NCBI GenBank assembly: GCA_031835245.1
Contig: JAVKOQ010000488.1
Span: 1-33,187 of the forward strand
DNA: 33,187 nucleotides
From: Balamuthia mandrillaris
Taxonomy: Eukaryota; Discosea; Longamoebia; Balamuthiidae
Reading direction: 5' to 3'
Part shown: in pieces, positions 19,706 to 33,187 of the stretch
Numbering within the stretch: the stretch's first letter is position 1
Layout: each line of letters opens with the position of its first letter
Position numbers and translations under genes: made by a program
The notes under the pieces: model-generated
Seen by the model: only the letters and a program-made list of their open reading frames with translations
What the model was told of the DNA's origin: nothing
Database searches by the model: none

Positions 19706-19830
19706 CACGAAACCACCATAAGGACCACGATACCAATCCTTTTTATACCAACACTATCTTTATGTTTATCTCTACAGTTACAGACTACAATACATACTCT
19801 TTTCCCATATACCTATTTACTCTGCTAACA
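19641..19830 (+). repeat. Right LTR of copia element
   Basis: 190 bp, overlapped at its start by the last codons of the polyprotein frame. It is followed by the GAAGA target duplication. Confidence 0.97.
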
Positions 19831-20153
19831 GAAGAAAGACGGTGCCAGCACCAGAGTTCCTCAAGGCTGCCACACTCCTCGTGGCCGTGAGGATTTCATC
19901 CAAAGCCAGGTCGGAGAAGCGGAAGGTCAAGGCATCGGCGGAAGGGATGGTCATGTAGTTGGTCCTCTGCTGGAAGTTGGCGATGGCGGAGAGCATTGTC
20001 TCGTTGCCATTCAAGACATCCAGCTGGACCTGCTCCAAGCGCACGATGGGAGCGTAATGCCAGAAGGCCATGTTGATGGTGCCCTCCTCCGTTTGAGGCA
20101 TGACAATGGCCTCGTGGGAGAGCAAGAAGACGTTGGTGTTGGCTGGCTCCCAA
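19831..20153 (-). pseudogene. Truncated second DUF4397-like copy, middle part
   Basis: This is homologous to 12673-12990 of the intact gene (NTNVFLLSHEAIVMPQ, INMAFWHYAPIVRLEQVQLDV). Homology stops abruptly at about 20149, so the signal peptide and roughly the first 110 codons are absent. The host target before insertion read through from here into 15380. With no 5' part and a 4.45-kb insert, it is a broken gene. Confidence 0.88.
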
Positions 20154-20297
20154 ATATTATTTATTATCGGAATAAGTTTCTGGAAAGTTAGATATATGGT
20201 GTTTTATCGATAGACGTTGGTGTTGGCTGGTTCCCAAATATTATTTATTATCGGAATAAGTTTCTGGAAAGTTAGATATATGGTGTTTTATCGATAG
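20130..20297. repeat. 84-bp tandem duplication at the truncation junction
   Basis: Two units (20130-20213 and 20214-20297) differ at one base. Each unit contains the last 20 bp of DUF4397-like homology plus 64 bp of unrelated A/T-rich sequence (ATTATTTATTATCGG...TTTTATCGATAG). Confidence 0.92.
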
Positions 20298-20376
20298 AAA
20301 AACAAGAATTTTAAACAAACAAACAATTTTTTTTTGTGGGGAAAAAAAACAAACAAAGCGCTTCCTCTTTCCACCA

Positions 20377-22480
20377 TCACTTCTTGTTGCAGAGAATGAA
20401 GGAAGAGTTGGGTCGGCAAAAATAAGGGGGAAGCTCCAACACGCTCAGATCGGGAGACTGAAAGGCGCCTCCGCTGTTGCCCCCCAGGAAGAAGACCTTG
20501 TTGAGGTCCTCCACGTAGGTCTCGGAGGTCATGTCCCTGGCCAAAGGGAGCCCCCCTCGGGTTGGCGCCAAGCCATCCCACTTCATCTGAACCGTGTCCA
20601 ACACCCACAGGCTGTTGCTTACTGTGTCTTGGCTCACTGTTTGCAAAGACATTGATGGTGAGATGACAAAGAAGAAGAAAGAAAAAGAAGGAAAAGAAAG
20701 GGAGCAAACCTTTTTGACCAAAGCAAACAAACATAAAGTCATGAATGGCGAAAATGGAGGAAAAGGTGCAAGCATCAGGCATTGGTGCTGCATCTTTCTT
20801 TGGCAAGGGAGTCGAATAATGTACCCAAACTTTTTTCTCTGTACATTCACGTTACAAACGGTTAACAATGTTCATTGCTGAGAAAAAACAGGAAGAAAGT
20901 TTACCTGGATCAAATACAGAGAGTTCGTTCAGCTTTTGATCCCAAGTATGCTTGCTGCGGTCCCACACGCCACCGCCAAAGATGAAGACCTTGTCGCGAA
21001 TGGTGCACATCCTGTGGCCAGCTCTTGCACCCGGAAACTTTCCTTTCACGTCCTTTTGGGTTATTTCGGTCCATTCCATCGTTTCTGTTATTTATTTATG
21101 TATTGGAGTTTTTTGAACATCAGAATATGAAGAAAACGAGAAAGCGATAGAGGAGGAAAAAAAAAACAAACCAGTATCCAATACATGCAAGTCACCCAAG
21201 AGAATGTACATGCCGTCGTCACCGTCGGAGGATCCACCATAGACGTACACCTTTTTGCCAACGACCGTAGCGGCGTGGTTCGAGCGGTGACGCGGAGCAG
21301 TTCCCGTTGTTTGAATCGTGTGCCACGATTGTGTTGCTTTTTGTAAAATCAACGCTTTAGTCCCTCCTCTAAGCGAGAACACAAACGAGAAGGACGAGAA
21401 GGTAGGTTACCAAGATCGAGAATAGAAACACCATGAAAGTATTCCTTGCCATAGCCTCCTATGACAATGATCTTGTTGGGGTCGCCAGGCATCAAGCAAG
21501 CCGTATGACGAGCGATATTTGGGATCTTCCCCTTGAAGCCCTCCGGCTGTGTGCAAGCGCGGCTCTTGGGGTCCATTAGGAAGAGGTCATCTAGACGGGT
21601 ATTGGCGCTCTCCTTACCGCCCAGGAAGACGATCTTGTCGTTGGCAGCCAGGGTGCCGGTGTGCACGAAACGAGAGCTTGGCACCTCTCCGCTCATTCCT
21701 GGAAACTCCCACGTCACTCCTGATTGGAAAAATGTTAATTATTTTTGTTTTTGGTTTGGGTGCACTAAAATACGTACCAAACTTGAGCAAATGTGACTTT
21801 TGGATGTAATACTGCTTCCAGCAAAGTCCCTTCAACCACCTGTAGCCCTGCAAGTAGTCCTGAACGGGTCCCCAGCGCAGCTCGCAGATGCGCTTCCACA
21901 GGGCGTTCTCCTGAGAGAGGGCGTAGAGGTAGCGGTTGGTGAGGGCTGCCCCACGACAGAGCTCCTCCCCGCTGCCCAAAAAGCTGAGCACGTAAAGCGT
22001 GATCTCCTCCGGCAGACAAAGCAACAGAGGTATGGTGCTCTTCTTCCTTTGCTTCTTCATTGGCTGTTTGTTGCTGTTGCTGTTGTGTAAGTTATTGCGA
22101 CTGTTGGTTCTACTGCGAGACCGACGTTGTTGTTGATGTTGCCACTGCAGTTGCTTGTCGTTGGGGTTGACCACGGCTGCAAAGGCCGAATTGGAGAGAG
22201 CATTCGCCCCTCCTTCCGCCATGAGCTCGCCTTCCTCGCAGCAGTCGTCATCGTCGTAGTCCGAGTCGTAGTCGTAGGAGTCGTATTCCTCGTCCTCATC
22301 GCAGTAGTAGCAGTCGGTGGCGGCGTCCCCTTCTTCCGTCATGGTGTCAAAGTAGGAGAGAGGAACCTCGTCTAATGGGCTCATCAAAGGACACTCGCTT
22401 TGCTCGGGAGATGCAGAAGAGCGGGACGTCAGCTCCACCATTTCCATGTCCATGGCCGTTGGTTTCCATTCCATCGCCAT
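20377..22480 (-). CDS. F-box/kelch-repeat protein, 6 exons
   Basis: Exons 22480-21778, 21719-21411, 21366-21172, 21084-20905, 20838-20710 and 20636-20377 join in phase to 591 residues. Residues 1-150 are low-complexity and acidic (Asp/Tyr-rich near 60-80, then Gln/Arg/Asn). An F-box follows at about 155-200 (CLPEEITLYVLSFLGSGEE...LWKRICELRWG). Residues 236-591 carry kelch blades with the usual R-H-x-A ... GG pattern (RFVHTGTL..KIVFLGG, RHTACLM..IIVIGGYG, RSNHAATV..KVYVYGG, RAGHRMCT..KVFIFGGG, KVFFLGG). The expected role is the substrate-recognition subunit of an SCF (SKP1-cullin-F-box) ubiquitin ligase, the kelch propeller binding the target. Target unknown. The start is the Met before the acidic region. 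Confidence 0.9.
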
Positions 22481-23708
22481 TGTGTTAGTATCTCTCTGTC
22501 TAACTCTTAAGTGTAGTAGTACAAGATGAAAGTTCGCTTGATCGAATCTCCGTAGTGTAGAAAAAAAAAAGAAAAAATGAAAAAAAAAACAAATCAAAAC
22601 TTTGAAAAAAAAAACGAAAAAACGAAAAAGAAAAACCAGAAGAAGGTGTTGGTGTGGTGAAGAGGAAGAAGATGAGGAAGCGAAGAGAAGCGAAGGAGAG
22701 GGGAGCGCTTGTTTGTTTGTTTGTTTGTTTGTTTGCTTGCTTGCTTGTCTGTTAGAGAGAGAAAACAAAAAAAAAAGTAGCGAACCCCAAAAAAAAAATG
22801 AAAATGAAAGTTGAAAGCTGCGGCAGCTGTCTTTGTTGTTTTCGCTTGCTCTGTTTATGTTTATGTTTATGTGTGTGTGTGTGTCTCTCTCTCTCTATTT
22901 GTTTCTCCGTTTCTGTACCTGACAGGTTTTTTTTTTTGTTTGTTTTTTTTTGTTGTATTAACTCATGTCTCGCTCGCTGGCTGGATGGCTGGCTGGCTTG
23001 GGGAGTTTGTTGTTTTGTTGTTTTTTTTTAAAAAAAATGTTCGGGGGAGCTCTCCCACATCCAGTAAGTTGTAATTACAAGGAGCCTTAAGGGGCAGGTC
23101 TGTCACCGATGTCAAAAAAAAAAAAAAAACAAACAAACAAACTGCTGCTGCTGCTGCTGTTTTTAAGCAAATTGGATCCTGTCTGTTGCTTCGAGTGAGT
23201 GAGTGGTGGATAAAGCACTTTTTAGCCTAATATGCCCGTTTTCCTTCTCCCTGCTTGTGCGGGTGTTGTATGGGGAGAGCGCTTCAAAGATAAGGATATC
23301 AACAGGTTTGACGGGTTGACGTGAAAAGCAAGTTGAATGCGGGGGCGGGTGGAGGAGCTGCGATGAGTTGTTTTTTTTTTTTTGTTTAAAAAAAAAGAAT
23401 AGAAAAACTCCGCACGGTTAAATATGATTTTTAAGGAGGAGGAAGCAGGAAAGAAGGACAACACTTTCGAAAATATTAAAAACAGAGGATAAGAGAAACA
23501 GACAAAGGAAAGAGCAACCAAGCGCGTGCGATGAGCGAAAGTTTGGTTTGTTTTTTTTTTCCTTCGTTTTCTGAAGTTTCCTTTTTGTCGGGTGGTGACG
23601 TGATATCAGCCAATGAATGACGTAAGCGAGCTTAAATTTGGAATCTCACAAACAAACGTGAAGAAAGAAAGCGCAAGAAAAAAACAAAGGGGCTTATAGG
23701 CAACAACA
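22481..23708. promoter_or_regulatory. 1.2-kb divergent spacer, F-box/kelch and FKBP12
   Basis: It holds simple repeats: GTTT/GCTT tetramers (22708-22748), a GT run (22872-22885), GGCT repeats (22977-22999), poly-A (23115-23129) and CTG repeats (23142-23159). Near the FKBP12 start are TGACGTGA (23596-23603), a CCAAT box (23610-23614) and TGACGTAA (23618-23625), a plausible core regulatory patch 85-115 bp before the ATG. No coding region or RNA gene is evident in the rest. Confidence 0.5.
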
Positions 23709-24544
23709 ATGGGCGTCACTAAGAAAGGTTTGTGGGGCGGTGCCTTTGTTGCTTGTGTTTGTGTTTGTGCTTGTGCGCTCGACTAACGCGTTCATCTTTT
23801 TTTTAAAAAATAAAAAAGTGTTGAAGGAAGGAAGCGGAAACACTCCCACCAAAGGACAAACTGTGACGGTGCACTGCACTGGCTACCTCACCAATCCTCA
23901 AAGGAAGTTCTGGAGGTATGTCAGCCAAACTTTGTTTGCCCATTTTTCTCGGTTCCTTGTTGACCTTTTTTCCTATTTCAAGTACCTTGGACACCAATAC
24001 CCCCTTTTCCTTCCCTGTTGGCCTCGGCAAAGTTATCAAGGGTCCACTTCCTCTCTTCATTCCCTCCTCTCCTCTCTCCTCTCTCCTCTCTCCTCTCTCC
24101 TCTCTCCTTCCTCTTCCTTCCTCTCTCCTCTCTCCTTCTCCTCTCTTCCTTCCTCTCTCCTCTCTCTCTCTCCTCCTTCTCTTCCTCTCTCCTCCTTCCT
24201 TCTCTCTTCCTCTCTTCTCTCCTTCTCCTCTTCCTCTCTCCTCTCTCCTCTCTCCCTCCTCTCCTCTCTCCTCTCTCCTCTCTCAGCATTGAACTCACGC
24301 TATTTTTCCTCTATTAGGCTGGGACGAAGGCTTCCTGACCATGAAGAAGGGAGAGAAGGCCCAATTGACCATGTCTGGCGACTACGGCTACGGCGCTGCT
24401 GGCTTCCCCACTTGGGGCATTCCTGCCAAGTGCGTTACTCTGCTTGCTCCTTCTCATTTGCACTGCACTAACTTTTTTGCCCCTTTTTCATGGCCATAAA
24501 GTGCTGAACTGATGTTCGAGGTCGAAATCCTTGAGATCAAGTAA
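23709..24544 (+). CDS. FKBP12: FKBP12-type peptidyl-prolyl isomerase, 5 exons
   Basis: Exons 23709-23727 (only 19 nt), 23819-23915, 23983-24041, 24318-24429 and 24502-24544 join in phase to 109 residues, the length of a single FKBP domain. It catalyses cis-trans isomerisation of X-Pro bonds in the cytosol and, in the family, binds FK506/rapamycin. GQTVTVHCTGYL, RKFWST, PFSFPVG, VIKGWDEG, DYGYGAAGFPTWGIP and FEVEIL are conserved. Pocket residues Phe36, Phe46, Trp59, Tyr82 and Phe99 (human numbering) are present. Human Tyr26 and Asp37 are replaced by Cys and Trp, exactly as in plant FKBP12. Intron 3 is a 220-bp CTCTCC repeat. The stop is 68 bp from the stop of the convergent Arf GAP gene. Confidence 0.96.
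24055..24287. repeat. CTCTCCTC-type low-complexity repeat in FKBP12 intron 3
   Basis: Almost pure pyrimidine on the sense strand for over 220 bp, built from CTCTCCT, CTTCCT and CTCTCCTT units. It occupies most of the intron 24042-24317. Confidence 0.9.
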
Positions 24545-24612
24545 CATGTCGCTCGTACCAAAACGCAGGAGGACAAAAACGTTATTGTTATAGCAGGCTC
24601 CAATACATCACA

Positions 24613-28760
<4,148 letters not shown>

Positions 28761-29675
28761 ATGTTTTTTTTTGTTTTTTTTTGACGCTTTACTTTTTGGT
28801 TTGTTAGAGAGAGAGCAAGAGAGAGAGAACCCCCCCCCAAACAAACAAAAAATAAGAAGAAAGAAAAACAACTTTGTTGCTTTCTTTCTTCTCTTCGCCT
28901 TCTTTTTTTTTGGCCCTTTTGTTGTTGAATTCTTTTGGATTTCTTTTCGGTTTCGTTTGGTTTTTTTAAAACAAACACGTTCACGTCAGGTATTTCCATA
29001 ATTAAGAAATAGTGACGTAGGATTGACCGCTGACGCGCGTTTTTTCTCGAAATGAACAATGCCACGCCAGTTGCAAATTTCCTTTTATACGCTGCACCAG
29101 ATCGCTTGGGTGCCCACGTCAACAATGCGAGATTTAGGCAAGTGCTGACATGAGCTAGTATGACGTCACGATTCCCTAAAATGTGTTCGGCCCACATAAG
29201 CCCAATCATGAAAATTCCCATTCTACGCATTTAACCCTCGGGCGATCCCCGCAAAAAAAAAAAAAAAAAAAAATTGGTAAAAAAGCGGAAGAAATTTGTG
29301 GAGAGGAAGAAAGAAAGCCGAGCAAAACTTGACGGTTCGCACGCGAACGAGAGGACGGACCAAAGTTTGCCTCCTCCCGCCAACACAACGGTTCATCCCC
29401 CCTCCCCCTTTGCCCTTTCCGTATCCGGTTGTTGTTTTTTTTTTTTTGATTTTGAAAAACTTGGTATCTTTCCGTTTTTTCTTTGTCTTTTCTGTTTTTA
29501 TTTTGTTGATTTTTATTTTTTTGTGAACGATTAACTGATTTTGTTTTTATTTAAACTGTTGTTGTTTGTGTCTTCTTTCAAGTAAAGAAAAATTGAACGG
29601 AGTGAAAAGTGAGAAAAGAGAGTGACATTAACAACGAAGGAGGAACGAAATACTCTTTCTCGCTCCGCACACACA
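28761..29675. promoter_or_regulatory. Divergent promoter, Arf GAP and F-box/MORN genes
   Basis: This 915-bp spacer has a cluster between 28980 and 29170: CACGTCAG (28982), TGACGTAG (29012), CTGACGCG (29030), TGACATGA and the full TGACGTCA (29161-29168). The flanks are T-rich, and there is a 21-bp poly-A at 29253-29273. The tract 29410-29600 looks like a 5' leader with T-rich sequence. No coding signal is seen. Confidence 0.5.
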
Positions 29676-30951
29676 ATGGCTGCAGGAGATCCCCTCCACG
29701 GAGGGGCAGATGAAGCTACCGCAATGATCATTTGCCCTTCTGACCACCCACCAACGACTCCTACTCTTCAACCGCATTCCTTCTCTGCTGTTGCTTTGCC
29801 AAGCGGACCTTCCTATGATCTCATGTCCTTTGTGCCTCCTTCCCTTCCACAACAACAACAACGACGACGACGACGACGACAACGAGAAGAACAAAGAGAT
29901 GACGTCGAAGAGGAAAGAGAAGAAGAAGGAGAAGAAGAAGGAGAAGGAGAAGAGAGGGAAGACGGTCTTGCTCTCTTTCCAGATGAGCTGGTGCAACACA
30001 TATTCTCGTTTCTCTCGGGTGCGGAGTTGTGGAACGCGGTGAGAAGGGTGTGCAAGCATTGGATGGGGTTGGTGGATGACGACCAGTTGTGGTTGTCTTT
30101 GCTGCGACGAGCGGAGCTTCAAAGACTGAAAAGAGAGGTGGAGGAAGAAGAGAGAAAAGCGGCGTCTTCTCTATCTTCCTCTTCTCTGTCTTCTGCTGCC
30201 GATGAAAGTAGAGCAGAAGAAGCAACACCTCTTTCAGAAAGACAGAAAGAGAAAGAGAAATCGGAGGAGGCACAAGTAAGCGCATCCATGGAGAGGAGCG
30301 ACAACGAGGTGGAGGATGAACAGGAAGTGGAAGCTTTATTTTCATCATTAGGAGGTAACAGCTTCTTTCCCAGCGACGAAGAATGCTATGGGGAGTTTTT
30401 GGACTTGAGAAAGCCCCCCGGAAAGAGTTGGAAATGGGTCTATCTCTCCAAATGCGTCCCGATGACGCACATAGCGGAACCTTTGGAAGGGCTGGAGGAG
30501 GAGGACACCGCATTTAGAGAGGACGAGGGAATTGCAACAACAGAAACAGGAACAACAATAACAACGCTTGAAGAAGAAGCAGAAGAGGAAGAGGAAGAAG
30601 GAGAAGGAGACGCAAATGTTTCATTGGAGGAAGCTCAACAAGAAGTGAATCGTTTGATATCAGTGTTGGAAGCTGCTTTACTCAGCAGAAGTGGGAGCGT
30701 TGAACAAGCTCACCAAACTCAGCATCATTCTTCGTCGTTGTTCTCGTCCTCGTCAACACTTCCGACAATGCTTCAACAGATGCATCAAAATCTTTTGCGG
30801 ACCAGCAGCTTGCTGGAGGAAGAAAAAAGGAAACGAAGAGAGGAAGGTGAACGGAGAAACGAAGAGAAATCTAGCCAAATTGTAATCGGAAGATACGAGT
30901 GCGATTCGTGGATATATGAGGGAGAATGGTTGAACGGAAGGTGTGTTCTGC

Positions 30952-30996
<45 letters not shown>

Positions 30997-32521
30997 TTTC
31001 TGATTCTCTCATCCAGTTCTAGCTCATTAACTGTTGTTCTTTTTCATTTAAAAAAATCAAAGACCTCATGGATGGGGTAGGAAGTATTGGAAAACTACTA
31101 ACGGGCGGGTTTCAGATGGCTACGCAACGGATGAAGAAGCAGAAGAAGAAGGCAGTCTGGGTGAAGCTGAAGAAGATGACTTTGAAGAAGAAGATGAACA
31201 GCTGGCGCATGAAGGCAGAGCGATAACGCGAACGTCACGTATGGAAGAAGAGCACGAAGAAACAGCGGAAGAGACGAAACCTTCAGCCTATCTGAGAACT
31301 CGACACAACACATCTGTAAGTATGACTTTGGAGGGACCTGCATCTTTAACTGCGACAACGACAATCAACAATCCGTCAACAGCAGTAACATCAACACAAG
31401 GAAAAACTTGGAAACAAATTCTCCTTCGGCGGCGACAAATCGCCAAAAAGAAAACGCAGCTGCAAAGCTACTACGAAGGAGAATGGAAGAATGGCAGAGA
31501 GCACGGGCAAGGACTTCGCGTCTTCCCTGACAAAGAAGAGCACTATTACAAAGGGGAATGGAAGAACGGAATGAGAGATGGTTTTGGAGTGTATCATTGG
31601 CCCAACAAGACCAGCTACGAAGGTCAGTTCAGAGATGGTTATAGAGAGGGCTATGGTATCTATACATGGTCTCCTACGGCAAAGTACGAAGGACATTGGC
31701 TCAGAGGCATAGAACATGGAAAAGGAGTTAGGACTTGGGTGGATGGAGATCGTTATGAAGGAGATTGGGTTGGTCTTTCTTTCCTTCCTTTTTCTCGTTC
31801 CTTCTTGATTTTACTTATACTTTTATTGTTGAAAACATAGGTGAATGGAACGAGAACAGGTTTTGGAGTTTATATTTGGCCGAATGGGAGCTCCTATGAG
31901 GGTCAATGGGCTATATGTTCGCATGAGGGTTACGGCATTTATCGCTGGCCTGATGGTGCTTGTTCTCTCTCTCTCTCTCTCTCTCTTTGTGTCTTTGACT
32001 GTGTAATAGTTTTAACAATTTATAACAGGGAGGATGTATAAAGGTAATTTTAAAGCAAACAAGAAACACGGCTACGGTGAGTATTTTTGGCCAGACTCTT
32101 CTCACTACATGGGCAATTGGAAAGAGGGCGTTCGGCATAACTATGGTCCCTATTCTCCTGTCTCCTCTTCGTCTCGCTCTCCGACCTCTCACTTTCTCTC
32201 TTCTTTCTTCTCTCATCCTCTTACTCTTGCTCTCACAAAACAGGAGTAATGGTATGGTCGGATCAAACCCGTTTTGAAGGAAACTGGAAGAACGACAGAC
32301 GGCAAGACGGCAAATACTTTTGCTCCTCCGGCCAACCCATCAGCTTCGGCGAGGCCAACCTGCGGCCCATGAAGTACGACGAGTACTTTAGCTTGCCGCT
32401 GCGACAGTGGGAGGCGCTCTACCTTTCCGAAATCAACCGACTCATCCAAGAGAGGAAACGCCACCAATCGGTAATGACCGCAACAACAACGACAACGGAA
32501 AACAACTTTTCGAGTGGATGA
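29676..32521 (+). CDS. F-box/MORN-repeat protein, 5 exons
   Basis: Exons 29676-30940, 31063-31768, 31841-31955, 32029-32145 and 32244-32521 join in phase to 826 residues. An F-box lies at about 97-145 (LFPDELVQHIFSFLSGAELW..CKHWMGLVDDDQLW). Acidic, coiled-coil-prone low complexity follows to about 405. One MORN unit (YEGEWLNGRPHGWGRKYW) is split by intron 1. After an acidic insert of about 130 residues, nine more MORN units run from about 558 to 760 (YYEGEWKNGREHGQG, YKGEWKNGMRDGFG, YEGQFRDGYREGYG and so on). MORN arrays bind lipid or form scaffolds, and F-boxes recruit SKP1, so a membrane-linked ubiquitin ligase adaptor is a reasonable inference. The start is the first ATG; the frame continues upstream without ATG. 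Confidence 0.92.
30956..30990. repeat. (CT)n microsatellite in F-box/MORN intron 1
   Basis: CT tract about 15 bp after the donor GTGTGT, on the sense strand. A shorter one (31966-31987) sits in intron 3 in the same orientation and position. Confidence 0.9.
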
Positions 32522-33147
32522 GAGGGAGAGAGAATGAGGAGAGAGAGAGAGAGAGAGAAAGAAAAAAGAGTTTTCAAGTTTTGCTTTTTTTCTTTGCATA
32601 GTTTTTGTATCAAATTTTGTAGAGATGTAACCCCGAAACATAATATAAAAAAAAACACAACAAAAACACAACAAAAAAAATAAATAAAATTACTTCAAAA
32701 AAATAATAAATGGATAAACAAAAAAAATAGAAACATTTCAGCGGAATAATTCCAGAAAAATATATTATCGTTGGAAAATTATCACAAAACGGAATAAAAG
32801 GTCGGAAAAATTATTCCTCGCAGAAAATATCGATGAAAATTAGGGCAAATGGAATCTTTTTTTAGGAATCCAGGCGGACCCCATCGTCCCAAGCGCTGCC
32901 CCGAGAGTGGACCCGTTTTTCCCAGGAAGATTCGGAGGCAAGGCGAAGGATGCCGCCCAGAAAGTGTGTGCTGCAGTAGGCCAAGCCATGGCCTCCTCCA
33001 TTGTTTGATAAGCATGACTTGAACGCGCTTGAATGGAGTATAAAAATGGACGATAACCTTTTCCATCTTCTTCTCATCAACCAAACAAACAAACAACAAA
33101 CAGCAACTCAAACAAACAAACAACAGCTACCAACGGAAAAAACAACG
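32522..33147. other. Intergenic: GA repeat, A/T-rich block, exon-like stretch, TATA box
   Basis: The 3' flank of the F-box/MORN gene has GA repeats (32539-32558) and A-rich sequence (32640-32730). An A/T block follows, with the palindrome GGAATAATTCC (32743-32753). A G/C-richer stretch at 32866-33008 reads as an open frame after an acceptor-like site (see findings). The promoter of the last gene starts about 33030. Confidence 0.5.
33039..33046 (+). promoter_or_regulatory. TATA box of the right-edge secreted gene
   Basis: TATAAAAA, 109 bp before the ATG at 33148, with a CAAACAAA-rich leader between. Arrangement and leader composition match the DUF4397-like gene at 13326. Confidence 0.7.
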
Positions 33148-33187
33148 ATGAAGCTCTTCACCACGCTTGTGCTTCTCGCTCTTCTGG
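33148..33187 (+). CDS. Start of a third secreted DUF4397-like paralogue (partial)
   Basis: Only 13 codons are visible before the window ends: MKLFTTLVLLALL, a signal-peptide start. At DNA level, 21 consecutive bases are identical to the same position of the gene at 13326 (MKCFSMLVLLALL), and promoter and leader are alike. That supports a paralogue, but the mature domain lies outside the window. Confidence 0.65.
   Translation, partial: MKLFTTLVLLALL

Larger units (their letters stand above)
15381..19830 (+). mobile_element. Ty1/copia LTR retrotransposon, looks whole and young
   Basis: The element is 4450 bp, with 190-bp LTRs (TG...CA) that differ at one site, so it is very recent. It is flanked by a 5-bp target duplication, GAAGA (15376-15380 and 19831-19835). 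A primer site at 15571 (GGTTATGGGCCC) matches the internal initiator-tRNA-Met site known from Drosophila copia, rather than the usual tRNA 3' end. A purine stretch AAGTGGGAG precedes the right LTR. One long gag-pol frame (15635-19705) fills it. It lies antisense within the truncated DUF4397-like copy. Confidence 0.97.

Noticed and set aside
23040-23115. G/C-rich patch with a short hairpin, possible small RNA
   Set aside because: The stem is only about 5 bp and no tRNA, snRNA or snoRNA boxes could be recognised.
29622-29675. N-terminal extension of the F-box/MORN frame
   Set aside because: The frame is open but has no ATG before 29676; it begins at GTG.
32740-32860. Resemblance between the A/T block upstream of the last gene and the 64-bp segment at 20150-20213
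   Set aside because: Only short words such as TTCCAGAAA and ATTATCG are shared in a different order; too weak in A/T-rich DNA.

Overview
The window is nuclear DNA of an intron-rich eukaryote with a compact genome. Host genes can be assembled exon by exon from GT-AG introns (57 counted) with consistent phase. Introns go down to about 52 bp, and there are tiny exons of 19 and 22 nt. Intergenic spaces are small, with paired divergent and convergent genes. A plant-type FKBP12, an ACAP-type BAR-PH-ArfGAP-ankyrin protein, F-box/MORN and F-box/kelch fusions and a copia element point to a free-living protist. An amoebozoan of the Acanthamoeba/Balamuthia kind is my best guess, but this is inference only.

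Layout, left to right. (1) 1-1152, minus: 5' part of a gamma-butyrobetaine/trimethyllysine dioxygenase with a mitochondrial presequence. (2) 1557-5559, plus: Clu-domain protein, 9 exons. (3) 5711-6755, minus: NDUFA8, the complex I subunit with four CX9C motifs. (4) 7190-12071, plus: POLR1B/RPA2, the second-largest subunit of RNA polymerase I, 14 exons. (5) 12424-15380: secreted-protein locus on minus, with a DUF4397-like protein, a Cys-rich secreted protein and a truncated second DUF4397-like copy. (6) 15381-19830, plus: a very young Ty1/copia LTR element inserted in that truncated copy, whose remainder lies at 19831-20153 and ends in an 84-bp tandem duplication. (7) 20377-22480, minus: F-box/kelch protein. 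(8) 23709-24544, plus: FKBP12. (9) 24613-28760, minus: ACAP-type Arf GAP, 16 exons. (10) 29676-32521, plus: F-box/MORN protein. (11) 33148 to the edge, plus: start of a third secreted paralogue.

The housekeeping genes show no shared pathway beyond two mitochondrial proteins (carnitine synthesis, complex I). What unites the window is architecture. About 18 introns carry CT, CTT or TCTA repeats, always with pyrimidines on the transcribed gene's sense strand. Divergent promoters repeatedly carry TGACGTCA/TGACATCA (bZIP/CRE-like) motifs. By contrast, the DUF4397-like gene at 12.4-13.3 kb and its paralogue start at the right edge have a clear TATA box about 100 bp before ATG and a CAAA-rich leader.
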